From Desulfoluna limicola (GTDB lineage: Bacteria; Desulfobacterota; Desulfobacteria; Desulfobacterales; Desulfolunaceae), in contig NZ_AP024488.1 of NCBI RefSeq assembly GCF_021654575.1, positions 6,165,501 through 6,229,500 of the forward strand: a DNA stretch of 64,000 nucleotides, read 5' to 3'. This document shows, piece by piece, positions 26,968 through 35,357 of this stretch. The number at the start of each line of letters is the position of its first letter. Position 1 is the stretch's first letter. The notes under the pieces were generated by a model. The model was not told the DNA's origin and ran no database searches. It saw nothing but the letters and a program-made list of their open reading frames with translations. The translations under genes were made by a program, and so were the position numbers.

Positions 26968-27855
26968 GTGGATCAGGCAAGTAGTCTTAGGGAAATGGTT
27001 AAGGGCAGAGGGGCCGCTTCCGTTCGCAGGGGGGCCTTAAGGGCATCCTCCACCCGCGTGATTTCCATCACCAGCGGGAAAGGCGGCGTGGGCAAAACCA
27101 ATATGGTGGCCAATCTCGCGGTGGCTTTCGCCAATATGGGGAAGCGGGTTTTGATCTTTGACGCTGATATGGGGCTGGCCAACGTGGACATCGTTTTCGG
27201 CATCCATCCTCAGTTTCATGTGGGGCACGTTATTACAGGGGAGAAGGAACTTTCCGAGGTGATTGCAATGGCTTCGGACCGCATCGGGGTAATCCCCGCT
27301 GCGTCGGGGGACACCGCCTTTGCTGACCTTACTGAGGGGCAGAAGTTGAGTCTTCTGGCAGAGTTTGACGGGTTGGATAATCTCTACGATATCATGTTGA
27401 TTGACACGGCTGCCGGGATTTCCTCAAATGTAATTTACTTTAATTCGGCTGCTGAAGAGTGTATAGTGGTTGTGACTGGAGAGCCGACTTCGGTGACCGA
27501 TGCCTATGGCATGATTAAGGTCATGTTCTTAAACGGCACAAAGCATTTTAAGTTGCTTGTCAATATGGCCCGCGGGCTTCAGGAGGCCAAAGCGGTTTAC
27601 GCCACCTTAAGTCAGGCGGCGGACAGGTTTCTTAACGGAGTTGTACTCGAATTTCTCGGCTATGTACCCTTTGATGACCATTTGAGACAAGCTGTTGTCG
27701 GGAGATCACCCGTTATTAAGCAATATCCTGGAGCTACTTCGAGCAGAAGTATTGCTAAACTAGCTGAACAGATCCTCAAATCCCCGTCCGGAACATCCGG
27801 TACCGGTAACATATCGTTTTTCATGAACCGCCTGATTTCCGGGGACAACCCGTAA
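26968..27855 (+). CDS. flhG: MinD-like ATPase FlhG (FleN)
   Basis: 295 residues from GTG 26968, 6 bp after flhF. Deviant Walker A SGKGGVGKTN at about residues 36-45, then FDADMGLANVDIVFG and LIDTAAGISSNVIYF. It limits flagellar number by antagonising FlhF and, in some bacteria, the sigma-54 activator. The N-terminal stretch with QASSLREMV corresponds to the FlhF-activating DQAxxLR motif of FlhG. Confidence 0.95.
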   Translation: MDQASSLREMVKGRGAASVRRGALRASSTRVISITSGKGGVGKTNMVANLAVAFANMGKRVLIFDADMGLANVDIVFGIHPQFHVGHVITGEKELSEVIAMASDRIGVIPAASGDTAFADLTEGQKLSLLAEFDGLDNLYDIMLIDTAAGISSNVIYFNSAAEECIVVVTGEPTSVTDAYGMIKVMFLNGTKHFKLLVNMARGLQEAKAVYATLSQAADRFLNGVVLEFLGYVPFDDHLRQAVVGRSPVIKQYPGATSSRSIAKLAEQILKSPSGTSGTGNISFFMNRLISGDNP

Positions 27856-27960
27856 CGCTTCAGGTGGTCAGACGGTCGAGGGGGGGAGAGGTCCATATCT
27901 GCGGAAGTTGACGGGCGGTGGGAACCGGCGACGGACGTGTCAGATGATCGGATCGTTTGA

Positions 27961-28722
27961 ATGACGTCTGCCTACGAAAAGAAAATTGAGAAGAGGCGAT
28001 GCCACTTTTCACCGCTTGAGCGGGAGGATATGATCCGCAAGTACGCCTATCTGGTGAAGTACATTGCCGGACGTGTAGCCTCACGCCTTCCAGCCAACGT
28101 GGCCTTTGATGAACTGGTGAGTGCCGGTTCCCTGGGGCTTATCGATGCGGTGGATAAGTTCGATCCCGAAAAGGACGTGGGCCTGAAGACCTATGCCCAG
28201 TATCGCATCAAAGGGGCCATTCTGGATGAACTCCGCAGCATGGACTGGTATTCCCGTTCCATGCGCAAAAAAATCCAGGATGTTGAAGCCGCGGTTCAGA
28301 AGATCGAGGCCCGTAAAGAGAGGCCCGCAAGCGACCTGGAGGTGGCCGAAGAGCTCGGGATGCCCCTGGAGAAGTACTACAAGAATCTCTCCGATATCCA
28401 CAGCGCCGCCATACTGAGCCTGGATGCCTGCATTCGAAGTGATGACAGCGATGAGGGCACCGGCAGCACGTTTTCCGAAGGCATACGAAGCGAGGATGAC
28501 CCTTCGGCTTCGATAATGAAAAAAGAGCTGAAGCTTGTTCTCATCGAAGCCATCAAACGTCTGACCGAGAAGGAGCAGACGGTCATCTCCCTCTATTACT
28601 ACGAGGAGATGACCCTGAAAGAGATAGGTAAAATCATGGACTTGACCGAGTCCCGCATTTGCCAGATTCACACCCAGTCGCTGATCAAACTTCGATCACG
28701 CATCCGCCGCTATAAGTCGTAG
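27961..28722 (+). CDS. fliA: Flagellar sigma factor sigma-28 (FliA)
   Basis: 253 residues: region 2 (REDMIRKYAYLVKYIAGRVA, FDELVSAGSLGLIDAVDKFD, GLKTYAQYRIKGAILDELR), region 3 and region 4 (LTEKEQTVISLYYYEEMTLK, EIGKIMDLTESRICQIHTQS). It directs late flagellar and chemotaxis genes. It lies 105 bp after flhG with no visible promoter of its own, so it is probably in the sigma-54-driven operon. Confidence 0.96.
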   Translation: MTSAYEKKIEKRRCHFSPLEREDMIRKYAYLVKYIAGRVASRLPANVAFDELVSAGSLGLIDAVDKFDPEKDVGLKTYAQYRIKGAILDELRSMDWYSRSMRKKIQDVEAAVQKIEARKERPASDLEVAEELGMPLEKYYKNLSDIHSAAILSLDACIRSDDSDEGTGSTFSEGIRSEDDPSASIMKKELKLVLIEAIKRLTEKEQTVISLYYYEEMTLKEIGKIMDLTESRICQIHTQSLIKLRSRIRRYKS

Positions 28723-28728
28723 TGCCGT

Positions 28729-29856
28729 ATGTCCCTTCCCCAGCAGAGCAAATATGATCATAACTTCGTCTCCCAGGACCAGATTGATTCCCTTCTCAAG
28801 GGTTCTGACGAGTTTGCCTTTCCCGACGGCAAGGACCCCTTGGGGGATATTGCGGATTTTATCAACACCGATGAGATTGACCGCCTCCTGGGCGACGATG
28901 ACCCGGACGACGCCCCCGATCCCTACAGTGAGGACGAGATGACTGAAGAGCCGCTTCCCGAAGATGACGGTTTTGAAGATGAAGAGCTCTCCATGATCTC
29001 CATGGATGACATTCAGAGGGTTTTGTCCGAGGGGGACCCTGAAGCGCCCGAAGAAGCCCCGTTGGACGATCTAAATCTGAATCTGGAAGAGATTGAGGAT
29101 ATCGCCGGTGAGGATTCCTCCGAGGGCGAGAGCGACCTCATCAGTCAGGACGATATCGATCGCCTTTTGAAAAGCAGTGGTGTTCAGTCCGATGATGTGA
29201 CTGCGGAGGTTGACGAGGGGTTTCAGATATCCCGGGAAGAGATAGACACGATCCTGACGGATACCACGGAGGACTCCCCTGAAGCACGGGACGAGGAGAT
29301 TCTCCGTAAGGATTCCCCTGCGGAAGCGAAAGAGCAATCTCAAGAGGCGGGGGAGGAAGAGCTTCCTCCCGAGGTTCCCCGCAGCAAAAAGAAGCTTTTT
29401 CTTATAGCGGCTGGTTTTTTGCTGCTCTTTATCTGCGGTGGTGGTGCCGGTTGGTTTTATCTCATGAGGGGCGTGGATGACCTGCCTTCCGGTGAGACAA
29501 TTCCCGGTATCGAGGAAGGGGTGGGGGGAACGCCGGCGCCTGGGGTCCCAGGTGAACCACAGGTGGTTTCCCGCCTTGATCATTTTTTGATTCCGGCGCC
29601 CCAGGGAAGCGATTACGCTTTTGTCTCCATGAGCGTGGTACTCACCATCCGGGGTGTGAAAAAGGATCCCCTGAAGGGGTATGAAACCTTCTGTCGCAAG
29701 CGCATCTATGATGAAATGGCGGCAAAGCTTTCAACACTTTCGGGTGAAAAGCCTGTGGAGCGAGAGTTGCGTGAGCTTGTTCGCAAAACAGCCGGAGCCA
29801 TTCTCACCGAAGGGGTGATTGACGAGGTGGTCCTGGAGGGCTACCGTTTGATGTGA
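28729..29856 (+). CDS. FliL-like membrane protein with a cytoplasmic array of FliM-type CheY-binding motifs
   Basis: 375 residues, 6 bp after fliA. Residues 1 to about 218 are very acidic and carry five short motifs: FVSQDQIDSLLKG (13-25), FINTDEIDRLLGD (44-56), MISMDDIQRVLSE (89-101), LISQDDIDRLLKS (137-149) and QISREEIDTILTD (166-178), plus a degenerate one near 119-127. They match the FliM N-terminus in this same window (ILSQEEVDSLLSG), which in characterised FliM binds phosphorylated CheY. One transmembrane helix follows (about 222-246, after SKKKLF). The periplasmic end (about 278-375: VVSRLDHFLIPAPQ, FVSMSVVLTIRGV, AGAILTEGVIDEVVLEGYRL) has the layout of a FliL domain. Inference: a second, stator-associated FliL that captures CheY-type regulators at the motor. 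The motifs are seen directly; the binding role is not tested. Confidence 0.85.
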   Translation: MSLPQQSKYDHNFVSQDQIDSLLKGSDEFAFPDGKDPLGDIADFINTDEIDRLLGDDDPDDAPDPYSEDEMTEEPLPEDDGFEDEELSMISMDDIQRVLSEGDPEAPEEAPLDDLNLNLEEIEDIAGEDSSEGESDLISQDDIDRLLKSSGVQSDDVTAEVDEGFQISREEIDTILTDTTEDSPEARDEEILRKDSPAEAKEQSQEAGEEELPPEVPRSKKKLFLIAAGFLLLFICGGGAGWFYLMRGVDDLPSGETIPGIEEGVGGTPAPGVPGEPQVVSRLDHFLIPAPQGSDYAFVSMSVVLTIRGVKKDPLKGYETFCRKRIYDEMAAKLSTLSGEKPVERELRELVRKTAGAILTEGVIDEVVLEGYRLM

Positions 29857-29867
29857 TAGGGACGCCC

Positions 29868-30350
29868 ATGACACTGAATTTGATGCTGGCATTTCTACTG
29901 TTTGGCCTTGGGGCATCCTGCCTGGCCTTGGCCCTGTCCGAATTTATCCAGACTCGCCGTACTCGGCGTCGAATGGAAGCGGAGTCGGTGAAAGCGGTCC
30001 ATCTCCAGGTGCTCTCCCTTCTGGAACCCATCCTGGCCGAAGCAAAATCGGTGGCGGATGCCTTTGATGGCCATGTGGCGGAAAAGAGGCTGCTCGTCAC
30101 CGAATTGAACCAGAGCCTTGAAAAGCGAATCGCCTCTTTGACACTCCTTCTTAACCGCGCCGATGCCCTCATGGCCCGGAAGCACCAGCCGCCTGAAGAG
30201 GAAGAATCCGCTGAGCAGCGCATCACCGAATCCCGAAAGAAAATTCTTCAGCTGGCCGCCAAAGGCCTGACGGTGGATCAGATTGCCGAGCGCCTCACCC
30301 TGCCCAAGGGGGAGGTGGCTCTCGTTGTGGGGCTCAGGGGCGGACGGTAA
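29868..30350 (+). CDS. Membrane-anchored coiled-coil protein with HTH-like C-terminus (DUF2802/SwrB-like)
   Basis: 160 residues from ATG 29868, 11 bp after the preceding gene; the upstream ATG 29853 overlaps that gene's stop region and is less likely. An N-terminal transmembrane helix (about residues 3-22) is followed by a basic stretch (RRTRRR), a helical coiled-coil region (about 30-105) and a C-terminal motif KILQLAAKGLTVDQIAERLT with PKGEVALVVGL, which looks like a small helix-turn-helix. This architecture matches short proteins found at the ends of flagellar operons (DUF2802 in proteobacteria, SwrB in Bacillus). SwrB aids assembly of the flagellar export apparatus. The relation is by shape and position, not by a proven match. 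Confidence 0.7.
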   Translation: MTLNLMLAFLLFGLGASCLALALSEFIQTRRTRRRMEAESVKAVHLQVLSLLEPILAEAKSVADAFDGHVAEKRLLVTELNQSLEKRIASLTLLLNRADALMARKHQPPEEEESAEQRITESRKKILQLAAKGLTVDQIAERLTLPKGEVALVVGLRGGR

Positions 30351-30359
30351 AAAAAAACA

Positions 30360-30419
30360 GCCTCCGGCGGCCGGGCGGGAGCACCCGGACACCCCTGCGG
30401 CGATTGCGCACGGGGTGTC
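30360..30419. repeat. Mosaic repeat remnant closing the flagellar operon
   Basis: GCCTCCGGCGGCCGGGCGGG arm start 9 bp after the last flagellar gene, followed by a hairpin ACACCCC...GGGGTGT (stem extends with TGCG/CGCA) that could act as the operon's weak terminator. The following 330 bp to the VOC gene show no convincing gene. Confidence 0.65.
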
Positions 30420-30749
30420 ATTGCTTTAGCTTGTTCTCGCAGCTTTTGTTGCTGGCCTTGCTTTCTCTTTAGAATCAGAATTCAACGTGAACCCTGCCTT
30501 CCGAGAATCAGTCCCCCCTTTTTTTTTCTTCAGTTCCTTTCTTCGTTGCGAACCCTTCATCATTCGGTGCAGAATATGGATTCCCATGAACCCTCGAACT
30601 GAATACACCAGACAGCAGGTGGAAGAGATGTCGCCATTATCAAGGTGATAGTGCTTCTCGGTATTCATGTGGTTTGTCAGGGTGTTAATGTCTTAAGATT
30701 ATAGTGGAGTGTTGTTTTGATGTGTGGGTCAAATGAGAAAGGGACATCA

Positions 30750-31121
30750 ATGAAGGTTGCATTTATTACCATCGGAACGAATGATATGGACGGGTCGGTT
30801 GATTTTTATACCGAGACCCTGGGATTTGACCTGTTGAACCGGTTGACCCCATCTCCGGAGGTGGAATTGGCGTTCTTGAAAGATCCTTCCGGCGTTAAGG
30901 TTGAATTAATCAAGCGCGCCTCGGACCCTCTCGTCACCAACAGCGCCTGTTCTGTTTCCCTCACCTTTCATGTGGACGATATTGATACCACCCATGCCCA
31001 TCTTCTCTCCCGACATGTCCCTGGCCTGGAAGAACCGAGGGTTTTGCCCGGCGGCTTGAAGCTGCTTCTGGCCAAAGATCCCAATGGGGTGGTTCTGGGG
31101 TTTATTGAAGAGGGGAATTAA
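30750..31121 (+). CDS. VOC (glyoxalase/dioxygenase fold) family protein
   Basis: 123 residues from ATG 30750 behind GAAAGGG. Two beta-alpha-beta-beta-beta half modules: VAFITIGTNDMDGSVDFYTE with LAFLKDPSGVKVELI, and SLTFHVDDIDTTHAHLLSRH with LLLAKDPNGVVLGFIEE. The paired acidic positions at the ends of the half modules (E near 53 and near 120) fit the metal site of glyoxalase I-like enzymes. The substrate cannot be deduced; lactoylglutathione lyase-like is a generic label. Isolated gene. Confidence 0.8.
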   Translation: MKVAFITIGTNDMDGSVDFYTETLGFDLLNRLTPSPEVELAFLKDPSGVKVELIKRASDPLVTNSACSVSLTFHVDDIDTTHAHLLSRHVPGLEEPRVLPGGLKLLLAKDPNGVVLGFIEEGN

Positions 31122-31130
31122 TCCCTCTTC
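31107..31130 (+). terminator. Hairpin across the VOC gene stop codon
   Basis: GAAGAGGG / CCCTCTTC with an 8-nt centre, spanning the TAA. There is no T-tract, so termination is uncertain. Confidence 0.4.
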
Positions 31131-31365
31131 TCAACCGTAATGCGGCTTGGACCAGATCATGGTTGTGGGGTCGCTGTGGCTGTATCAGAAGCGGGCCAGG
31201 GGGAGAGTGGGGCGGCCATTCACTCGGGTAATAATCAACCTTCGGGCTTTGAGCCGGACAGTGTCGGGCTTATGCGTGCTGGGGCATACAGTCTATGGCT
31301 CTGTGCTTTTTTTGGGGGGGGCGAGATGCTGAAAGTGACAACACACGAAGAGCACTTGCCTCCTG

Positions 31366-31624
31366 CTTTCGAGGTGGCTCACCTCCGTTTCTTTTGATGC
31401 AGGAAGCAGGCGTAGCCGTATTCGTGCACGCAGGTCTCAGCCAGGCGTATCTCCGTTTTCAGCTCATCGAAGGCCTGGCTCATTCCAAATTTCGAACTGG
31501 CAGTCCCCAGGCATTCCCTTTCATGCAAACGGTGAACCAACACCTTCGAATCAATAGGAATCGACCTCAAAAGCGGTTTGGCCTACTTTTCAACGGTTTG
31601 GTCCCCGGCTGGGCCGTGGGAGGC
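31366..31624. repeat. Diverged mosaic repeat (arm 3 remnant ... arm 1)
   Basis: CTTTCGAGGTGGCTCACCTCCG (reversed arm 3) at 31366. An interior piece CCAACACCTTCGAATCAAT is shared with the copy ending at 32942. It closes with a degraded arm 1 (CTTTTCAACGGTTTGG, CCCCGGCTGGGCCGTGGGAGGC) at 31624. The 520-bp gap from the VOC gene holds no other feature I can support. Confidence 0.65.
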
Positions 31625-31643
31625 AACGCTTTGTGGTGTTGCG

Positions 31644-32144
31644 TTACGAAGGAGCCAGAGCTTTGCTGTCCACCTCAAGGTGCCCGTAGGCTGCAAGGGT
31701 GTTTCTCACCTCAAGGCCCTTTGCGATGACCGATTTAAAGGTTCGGGTGCAGCAGTGGCCTGTGGGGCTGGTGTGTTTGCACACTTTTTCCATGCGGCCG
31801 CGCAGGTGGATGATGATCTCCTTCATTTCGGCAAGCCCGGTCTCAACCACGGCCTCGATGATCTCGTGTTCCTTGACGTTGGCGCAGTAGCAGATGATGA
31901 CAGGGTCGGCTCCGGTCTTGAATCCCAGGGGGCGCTTGAAATCATCCTTGTGGATGACGAGTCCCTTTTGGTTGCTGTAGTATCCGGTGGCGCAGTCCGG
32001 GTTCAGGCAGAGATGGAAATCTCCATGGCTCACCTCCTCTTTGAGGTGGCGCTTCACCACATGGCTTAAGGTTTCGTTGGCCACATAGACGCCTTCTTCC
32101 TGGCAGGCGGGGCACTTCTCTTTCTTCGGCAAAATCTTCAGCAT
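31644..32144 (-). CDS. CopZ N-terminal-like zinc/[2Fe-2S] protein
   Basis: 166 residues. A zinc-ribbon-like start (KCPACQEEGVYVANETLSHV), a second Cys pair (HLCLNPDCATGYYS), and a BFD-like [2Fe-2S] segment (CYCANVKEHEI ... CKHTSPTGHCC) are in the order seen in the N-terminal domain of Archaeoglobus CopZ. There this domain precedes an HMA copper-chaperone domain; here no HMA domain follows. It may deliver or sense metal or electrons; role unknown. Start ATG 32144 with AGGAGAGGTC upstream. The ChrB-like gene is 111 bp upstream on the same strand. Confidence 0.75.
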   Translation of the reverse strand: MLKILPKKEKCPACQEEGVYVANETLSHVVKRHLKEEVSHGDFHLCLNPDCATGYYSNQKGLVIHKDDFKRPLGFKTGADPVIICYCANVKEHEIIEAVVETGLAEMKEIIIHLRGRMEKVCKHTSPTGHCCTRTFKSVIAKGLEVRNTLAAYGHLEVDSKALAPS

Positions 32145-32255
32145 GACCTCTCCTTGCTAAATAAGACAAAGACCTCCATGGAGGTCCGGATGTGTAAAAT
32201 GAATGAAAAAGCCATTATACACATCTGAAGAAACGATGGAAGTGATATTGGGGGG

Positions 32256-32687
32256 TCATTCTTTGGCCTGCTGCAGGCAGCACCAGGAATAAAGTGCATC
32301 GTACAGATTGAACTGGTAGGCGATGTTCTCTTCGTCATCGGGGAAGCGCAAGCCAAACCCGGCAGAAATGGCGCTAAGGCCTGCGGCGATCGGGTCTTGT
32401 TCAACGTGGTTGGTGGCAGCGGCATTGACAATGCGACCCAGTCGATGGAGGGCTTTGTCGGTGAGTTTGAACTCTTCGAGGAGTACGGAAAAGGTGCAGA
32501 GGTCCCCCCTGGTGTTGTAGGTGGCTCCGGGGGACGCAAAGGCGATGGCTATCTCCCGTTCGCTGACATCATGGACTTTGCTCTCGGGTGCGAAGATGAA
32601 CTCTGCTTCGGAGTCGATGAAGCGTTTGATCAGCCAGGGGCATGCCACGCCGTCTATATCAACATGGGAATGGGTGATCCATTTCAT
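32256..32687 (-). CDS. ChrB C-terminal domain protein (chromate resistance family)
   Basis: 143 residues beginning MKWITHSHVDIDGVACPWLI and KRFIDSEAEFIFAP, which is the start of the ChrB_C family, with FASPGATYNTRGDLCTF and a conserved C-terminal FNLYDALYSWCC. Stand-alone versions of this domain are common in anaerobes without chromate transporters, so a chromate role is not implied. The full ChrB regulator has an N-terminal domain that is absent here. Start behind GGGAGGGAGCCC. Confidence 0.8.
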   Translation of the reverse strand: MKWITHSHVDIDGVACPWLIKRFIDSEAEFIFAPESKVHDVSEREIAIAFASPGATYNTRGDLCTFSVLLEEFKLTDKALHRLGRIVNAAATNHVEQDPIAAGLSAISAGFGLRFPDDEENIAYQFNLYDALYSWCCLQQAKE

Positions 32688-32789
32688 GGGCTCCCTCCCT
32701 GAATGGCAGGTTGGGTGGTGGCCTTCTCTTTGATTCCAATATGAGTTTAAAACGATATGGGCGGTAGCTCAACACATAAGTGGCGGCAC

Positions 32790-32942
32790 GCCCCGGCCGG
32801 CCTGCTGACCTGGTAGGCAGGGGGGCTTGCTCGTTGCGTCGAATACTGTCGGCAAACCAACGCCTTCGAATAAATCGAAATCGGCCTCAAAGCCTGTTTG
32901 CCAAACTTTTTAAAATTTGGCCCCCGGCAGGGCTGCCGGAGG
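32790..32942. repeat. Mosaic palindromic repeat (unclear left end ... arm 1)
   Basis: An interior piece CCAACGCCTTCGAATAAAT, shared with 31366-31624, then reversed arm 1: GCCTGTTTGCCAAACTTTTT, AAAATTTGGCCCCCGGCAGG, GCTGCCGGAGG at 32942, followed by GAGCTGAAC. The left end is not clear. It lies in the gap between the ChrB-like gene and the Lrp gene. Confidence 0.65.
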
Positions 32943-33034
32943 TGACTTTGAGCTGAACACCACGCCCCACAGGAACCATAAAATGGATTGTTTCACCGCA
33001 ATAGAGTTGGTATTATTTATCAATCAAAACCGAT

Positions 33035-33496
33035 TCAGTCGGAAATCTCGGCCCACTTGTTGATCGTCTCCAGAAAGACGAAACTCTCCGTTCCGCTCAC
33101 ACCGCTTATGGTGGCAAGGTCTTCGACAAGAAATTGCCTGAGCTCTTTTCTCGAATCCACAAACACTTCGATCACAAGATCATATCTTCCGGTCACGTTG
33201 TTGACGGACTGCACCCCTTTGAAACGTGAGATCTGTTCCATGACTTCTTTGTTTGCAGGTGCCTCAAGGTTGATACCGATCTGGGCCATGATGCAGTTCT
33301 CGAAATAGAGGGGGTCCACCGAGGCGCTGATTTTCAAGTAGTCGTTCTTGATCATTTTCTCGACACGGAGCCTGACTGTGCCGTCAGACACATCAAGCTC
33401 TTTGGCGATGTTTTTATATGATTCACGCCCGTTTTTCTGAAGAGCTTTAATGATGGCCCTGTCGATATGGTCTGTCTGGAAATTACGCTCTGACAT
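33035..33496 (-). CDS. Lrp/AsnC family transcriptional regulator
   Basis: 153 residues from ATG 33496 behind AGAGGCG; the longer frame to 33643 has no conserved sequence. N-terminal HTH (IDRAIIKALQKNGRESYKNI, AKELDVSDGTVRLRVEKMI) and C-terminal RAM domain (IMAQIGINLEAP, VQSVNNVTGRYDLVIEVFV, GVSGTESFVFLETI). Lrp proteins sense amino acids. It is divergent from kbl-tdh and probably controls threonine degradation, by position only. Confidence 0.88.
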   Translation of the reverse strand: MSERNFQTDHIDRAIIKALQKNGRESYKNIAKELDVSDGTVRLRVEKMIKNDYLKISASVDPLYFENCIMAQIGINLEAPANKEVMEQISRFKGVQSVNNVTGRYDLVIEVFVDSRKELRQFLVEDLATISGVSGTESFVFLETINKWAEISD

Positions 33497-34166
33497 ATGT
33501 TCGCCTCTTGCTCCTGACCGATGGAAGGTAAATCCTGATATTTTTAACGCTGTTGCTGCCTGACGAATATTTAAGGCAAAAATCACCCTGACTACCAGTG
33601 GTTCAGAGTGGTCGCACCTTTGGTTCCATGCCCAGCGCCACATAAAGCTGCGGGTAACATACCCGAAAACTACTCACTATCAATAAAAAATAACAGCATT
33701 TTTTTGAAACGACTCCCTTCGTCTTTCCTCAGGCTGCGACCTGTTCGGTTTTTTATCAGCGGATGGATATGACGCGTCTGGTGCCCTGGCGGGTATCGGA
33801 TCCAAGGGAGGGGGGGAAGCCCCTCAGGCGAAAAAGGGCTGCTGCATGCATGGACTTTTTTGGGGGTCGGGTGGTGTTCAGGCGGGTATTGGGTGAAATG
33901 GCGTATTCTGGATTTTGCGGGGAATTATTAATCAAAGCGTAAAATATGAGCTTTATTTTACGTATATCTCAATATTGTGATGAAATTTTAATTGACAGGT
34001 GGTTTGGGATGTGATTTGAAATTTACAATCAGGATGAGACCGAAAAAGAGGAACTCTCCTCCATGGCGAGGGGAGAGGAACTTTTTAACATGGGAATCAT
34101 TCATTATGTGCCTTCGATCCACGAAGGTTCCCTTTCAATGTGCCTCAACCAACCATGGGGGTTTGT
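33497..34166. other. Long divergent regulatory region between lrp-like gene and kbl
   Basis: 670 bp without a gene. A candidate sigma-70 promoter for kbl is TTGACA at 33992-33997 with a weak -10 TTTGAA 17 bp on. The stretch around 33930-34020 is A/T-rich (ATTTTACG, AATATTGTGATG), as favoured by Lrp-type regulators. I cannot define an operator. Confidence 0.4.
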
Positions 34167-35357
34167 ATGAAAACGGAACTGCTAACGCATCTTGCCAAAG
34201 AGACGGAAGACCTTAAGGCCGCCGGTCTTTTTAAAGAGGAACGCATCATCACCTCTCAGCAGCAGGCTGAAATCAGCGTGAAGGGAACCTGTGAGGTCAT
34301 TAACCTCTGCGCCAACAATTACCTGGGGCTCTCCAACAATCAGACGCTCATTGACGCCGCCCATGCCTCTTTGGATAAATACGGGTTCGGCATGAGTTCC
34401 GTAAGGTTCATCTGCGGTACCCTGGATATTCACAAAGAGCTGGAATCTGCCATGAGTGATTTTCTGGGCATGGAGGATACCATTCTCTACAGCTCCTGCT
34501 TTGACGCAAACGGCGGGCTTTTTGAGACCCTCCTGGGGCCTGACGATGCCATCATCAGCGACGCATTGAACCACGCCAGCATCATCGACGGTGTCCGTCT
34601 CAGCAAAGCCAAGCGGTTCAGGTACGCGAATAACGATATGGTGGACCTTGAAGTGCAGCTCAAGGCAGCCCAGGGGTCGCGCTTTATCCTGATCGCCACG
34701 GACGGTGTCTTCTCCATGGACGGAACCATCGCAGACCTTGCATCCATTTGTGATCTTGCTGACAGATACGGCGCTTACGTGATGGTGGATGACTCCCATG
34801 CAGTGGGGTTCACTGGTGAGACGGGCAGGGGGACCCATGAACTCTGCGGTGTCATGGGGCGGGTGGATATCATTACCGGAACCCTGGGCAAAGCCCTTGG
34901 CGGAGCCTCCGGCGGGTACACCTCCGGAAAAAAAGAGGTGATCGAGTGGCTGAGGCAGAGATCCCGTCCCTACCTCTTTTCCAATACCCTGGCACCGGTG
35001 GTCACCGCCACATCCATTGCGGTCCTCAATATGCTAAAATCCAGTTCTACGCTTATCGAGACCCTGAAAGGGAACACCCGGTACTTCAGGGCTGGCTTGG
35101 AACAAGCGGGCTTTGACCTCGTTCCCGGCAATCACCCCATCATCCCTGTGATGCTGGGAGATGCCGCCCTCGCCAAGGAGATGGCCAACCGTCTCCTGGA
35201 TGAGGGCATCTACGTCATCGGGTTCAGCTTCCCTGTCGTCCCCAAAGGCAAGGCGAGAATTCGTACCCAGATGTCTGCTGGGCTCACAAAAGAGCACCTG
35301 GACAAGGCAATCCAGGCTTTTACCAAGGTGGGCAAAGAGCTGGAGGTGATTCAATGA
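34167..35357 (+). CDS. kbl: 2-amino-3-ketobutyrate coenzyme A ligase
   Basis: 396 residues from ATG 34167 (E. coli Kbl has 398). It is a PLP enzyme cleaving 2-amino-3-ketobutyrate with CoA to glycine and acetyl-CoA, after threonine dehydrogenase. Seen: NLCANNYLGLSNN, GFGMSSVRFICGTLDIHKEL, VDDSHAVGFTGETGRG, and the PLP lysine motif TGTLGKALGGASGGY near residue 245. The stop overlaps the tdh start by 4 bp (ATGA). Confidence 0.96.
   Translation: MKTELLTHLAKETEDLKAAGLFKEERIITSQQQAEISVKGTCEVINLCANNYLGLSNNQTLIDAAHASLDKYGFGMSSVRFICGTLDIHKELESAMSDFLGMEDTILYSSCFDANGGLFETLLGPDDAIISDALNHASIIDGVRLSKAKRFRYANNDMVDLEVQLKAAQGSRFILIATDGVFSMDGTIADLASICDLADRYGAYVMVDDSHAVGFTGETGRGTHELCGVMGRVDIITGTLGKALGGASGGYTSGKKEVIEWLRQRSRPYLFSNTLAPVVTATSIAVLNMLKSSSTLIETLKGNTRYFRAGLEQAGFDLVPGNHPIIPVMLGDAALAKEMANRLLDEGIYVIGFSFPVVPKGKARIRTQMSAGLTKEHLDKAIQAFTKVGKELEVIQ

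Noticed and set aside
30426..30668. 80-residue minus-strand ORF in the gap after the flagellar operon
   Set aside because: Low complexity Lys-rich composition, no good ribosome-binding site, no recognisable family; more likely chance.
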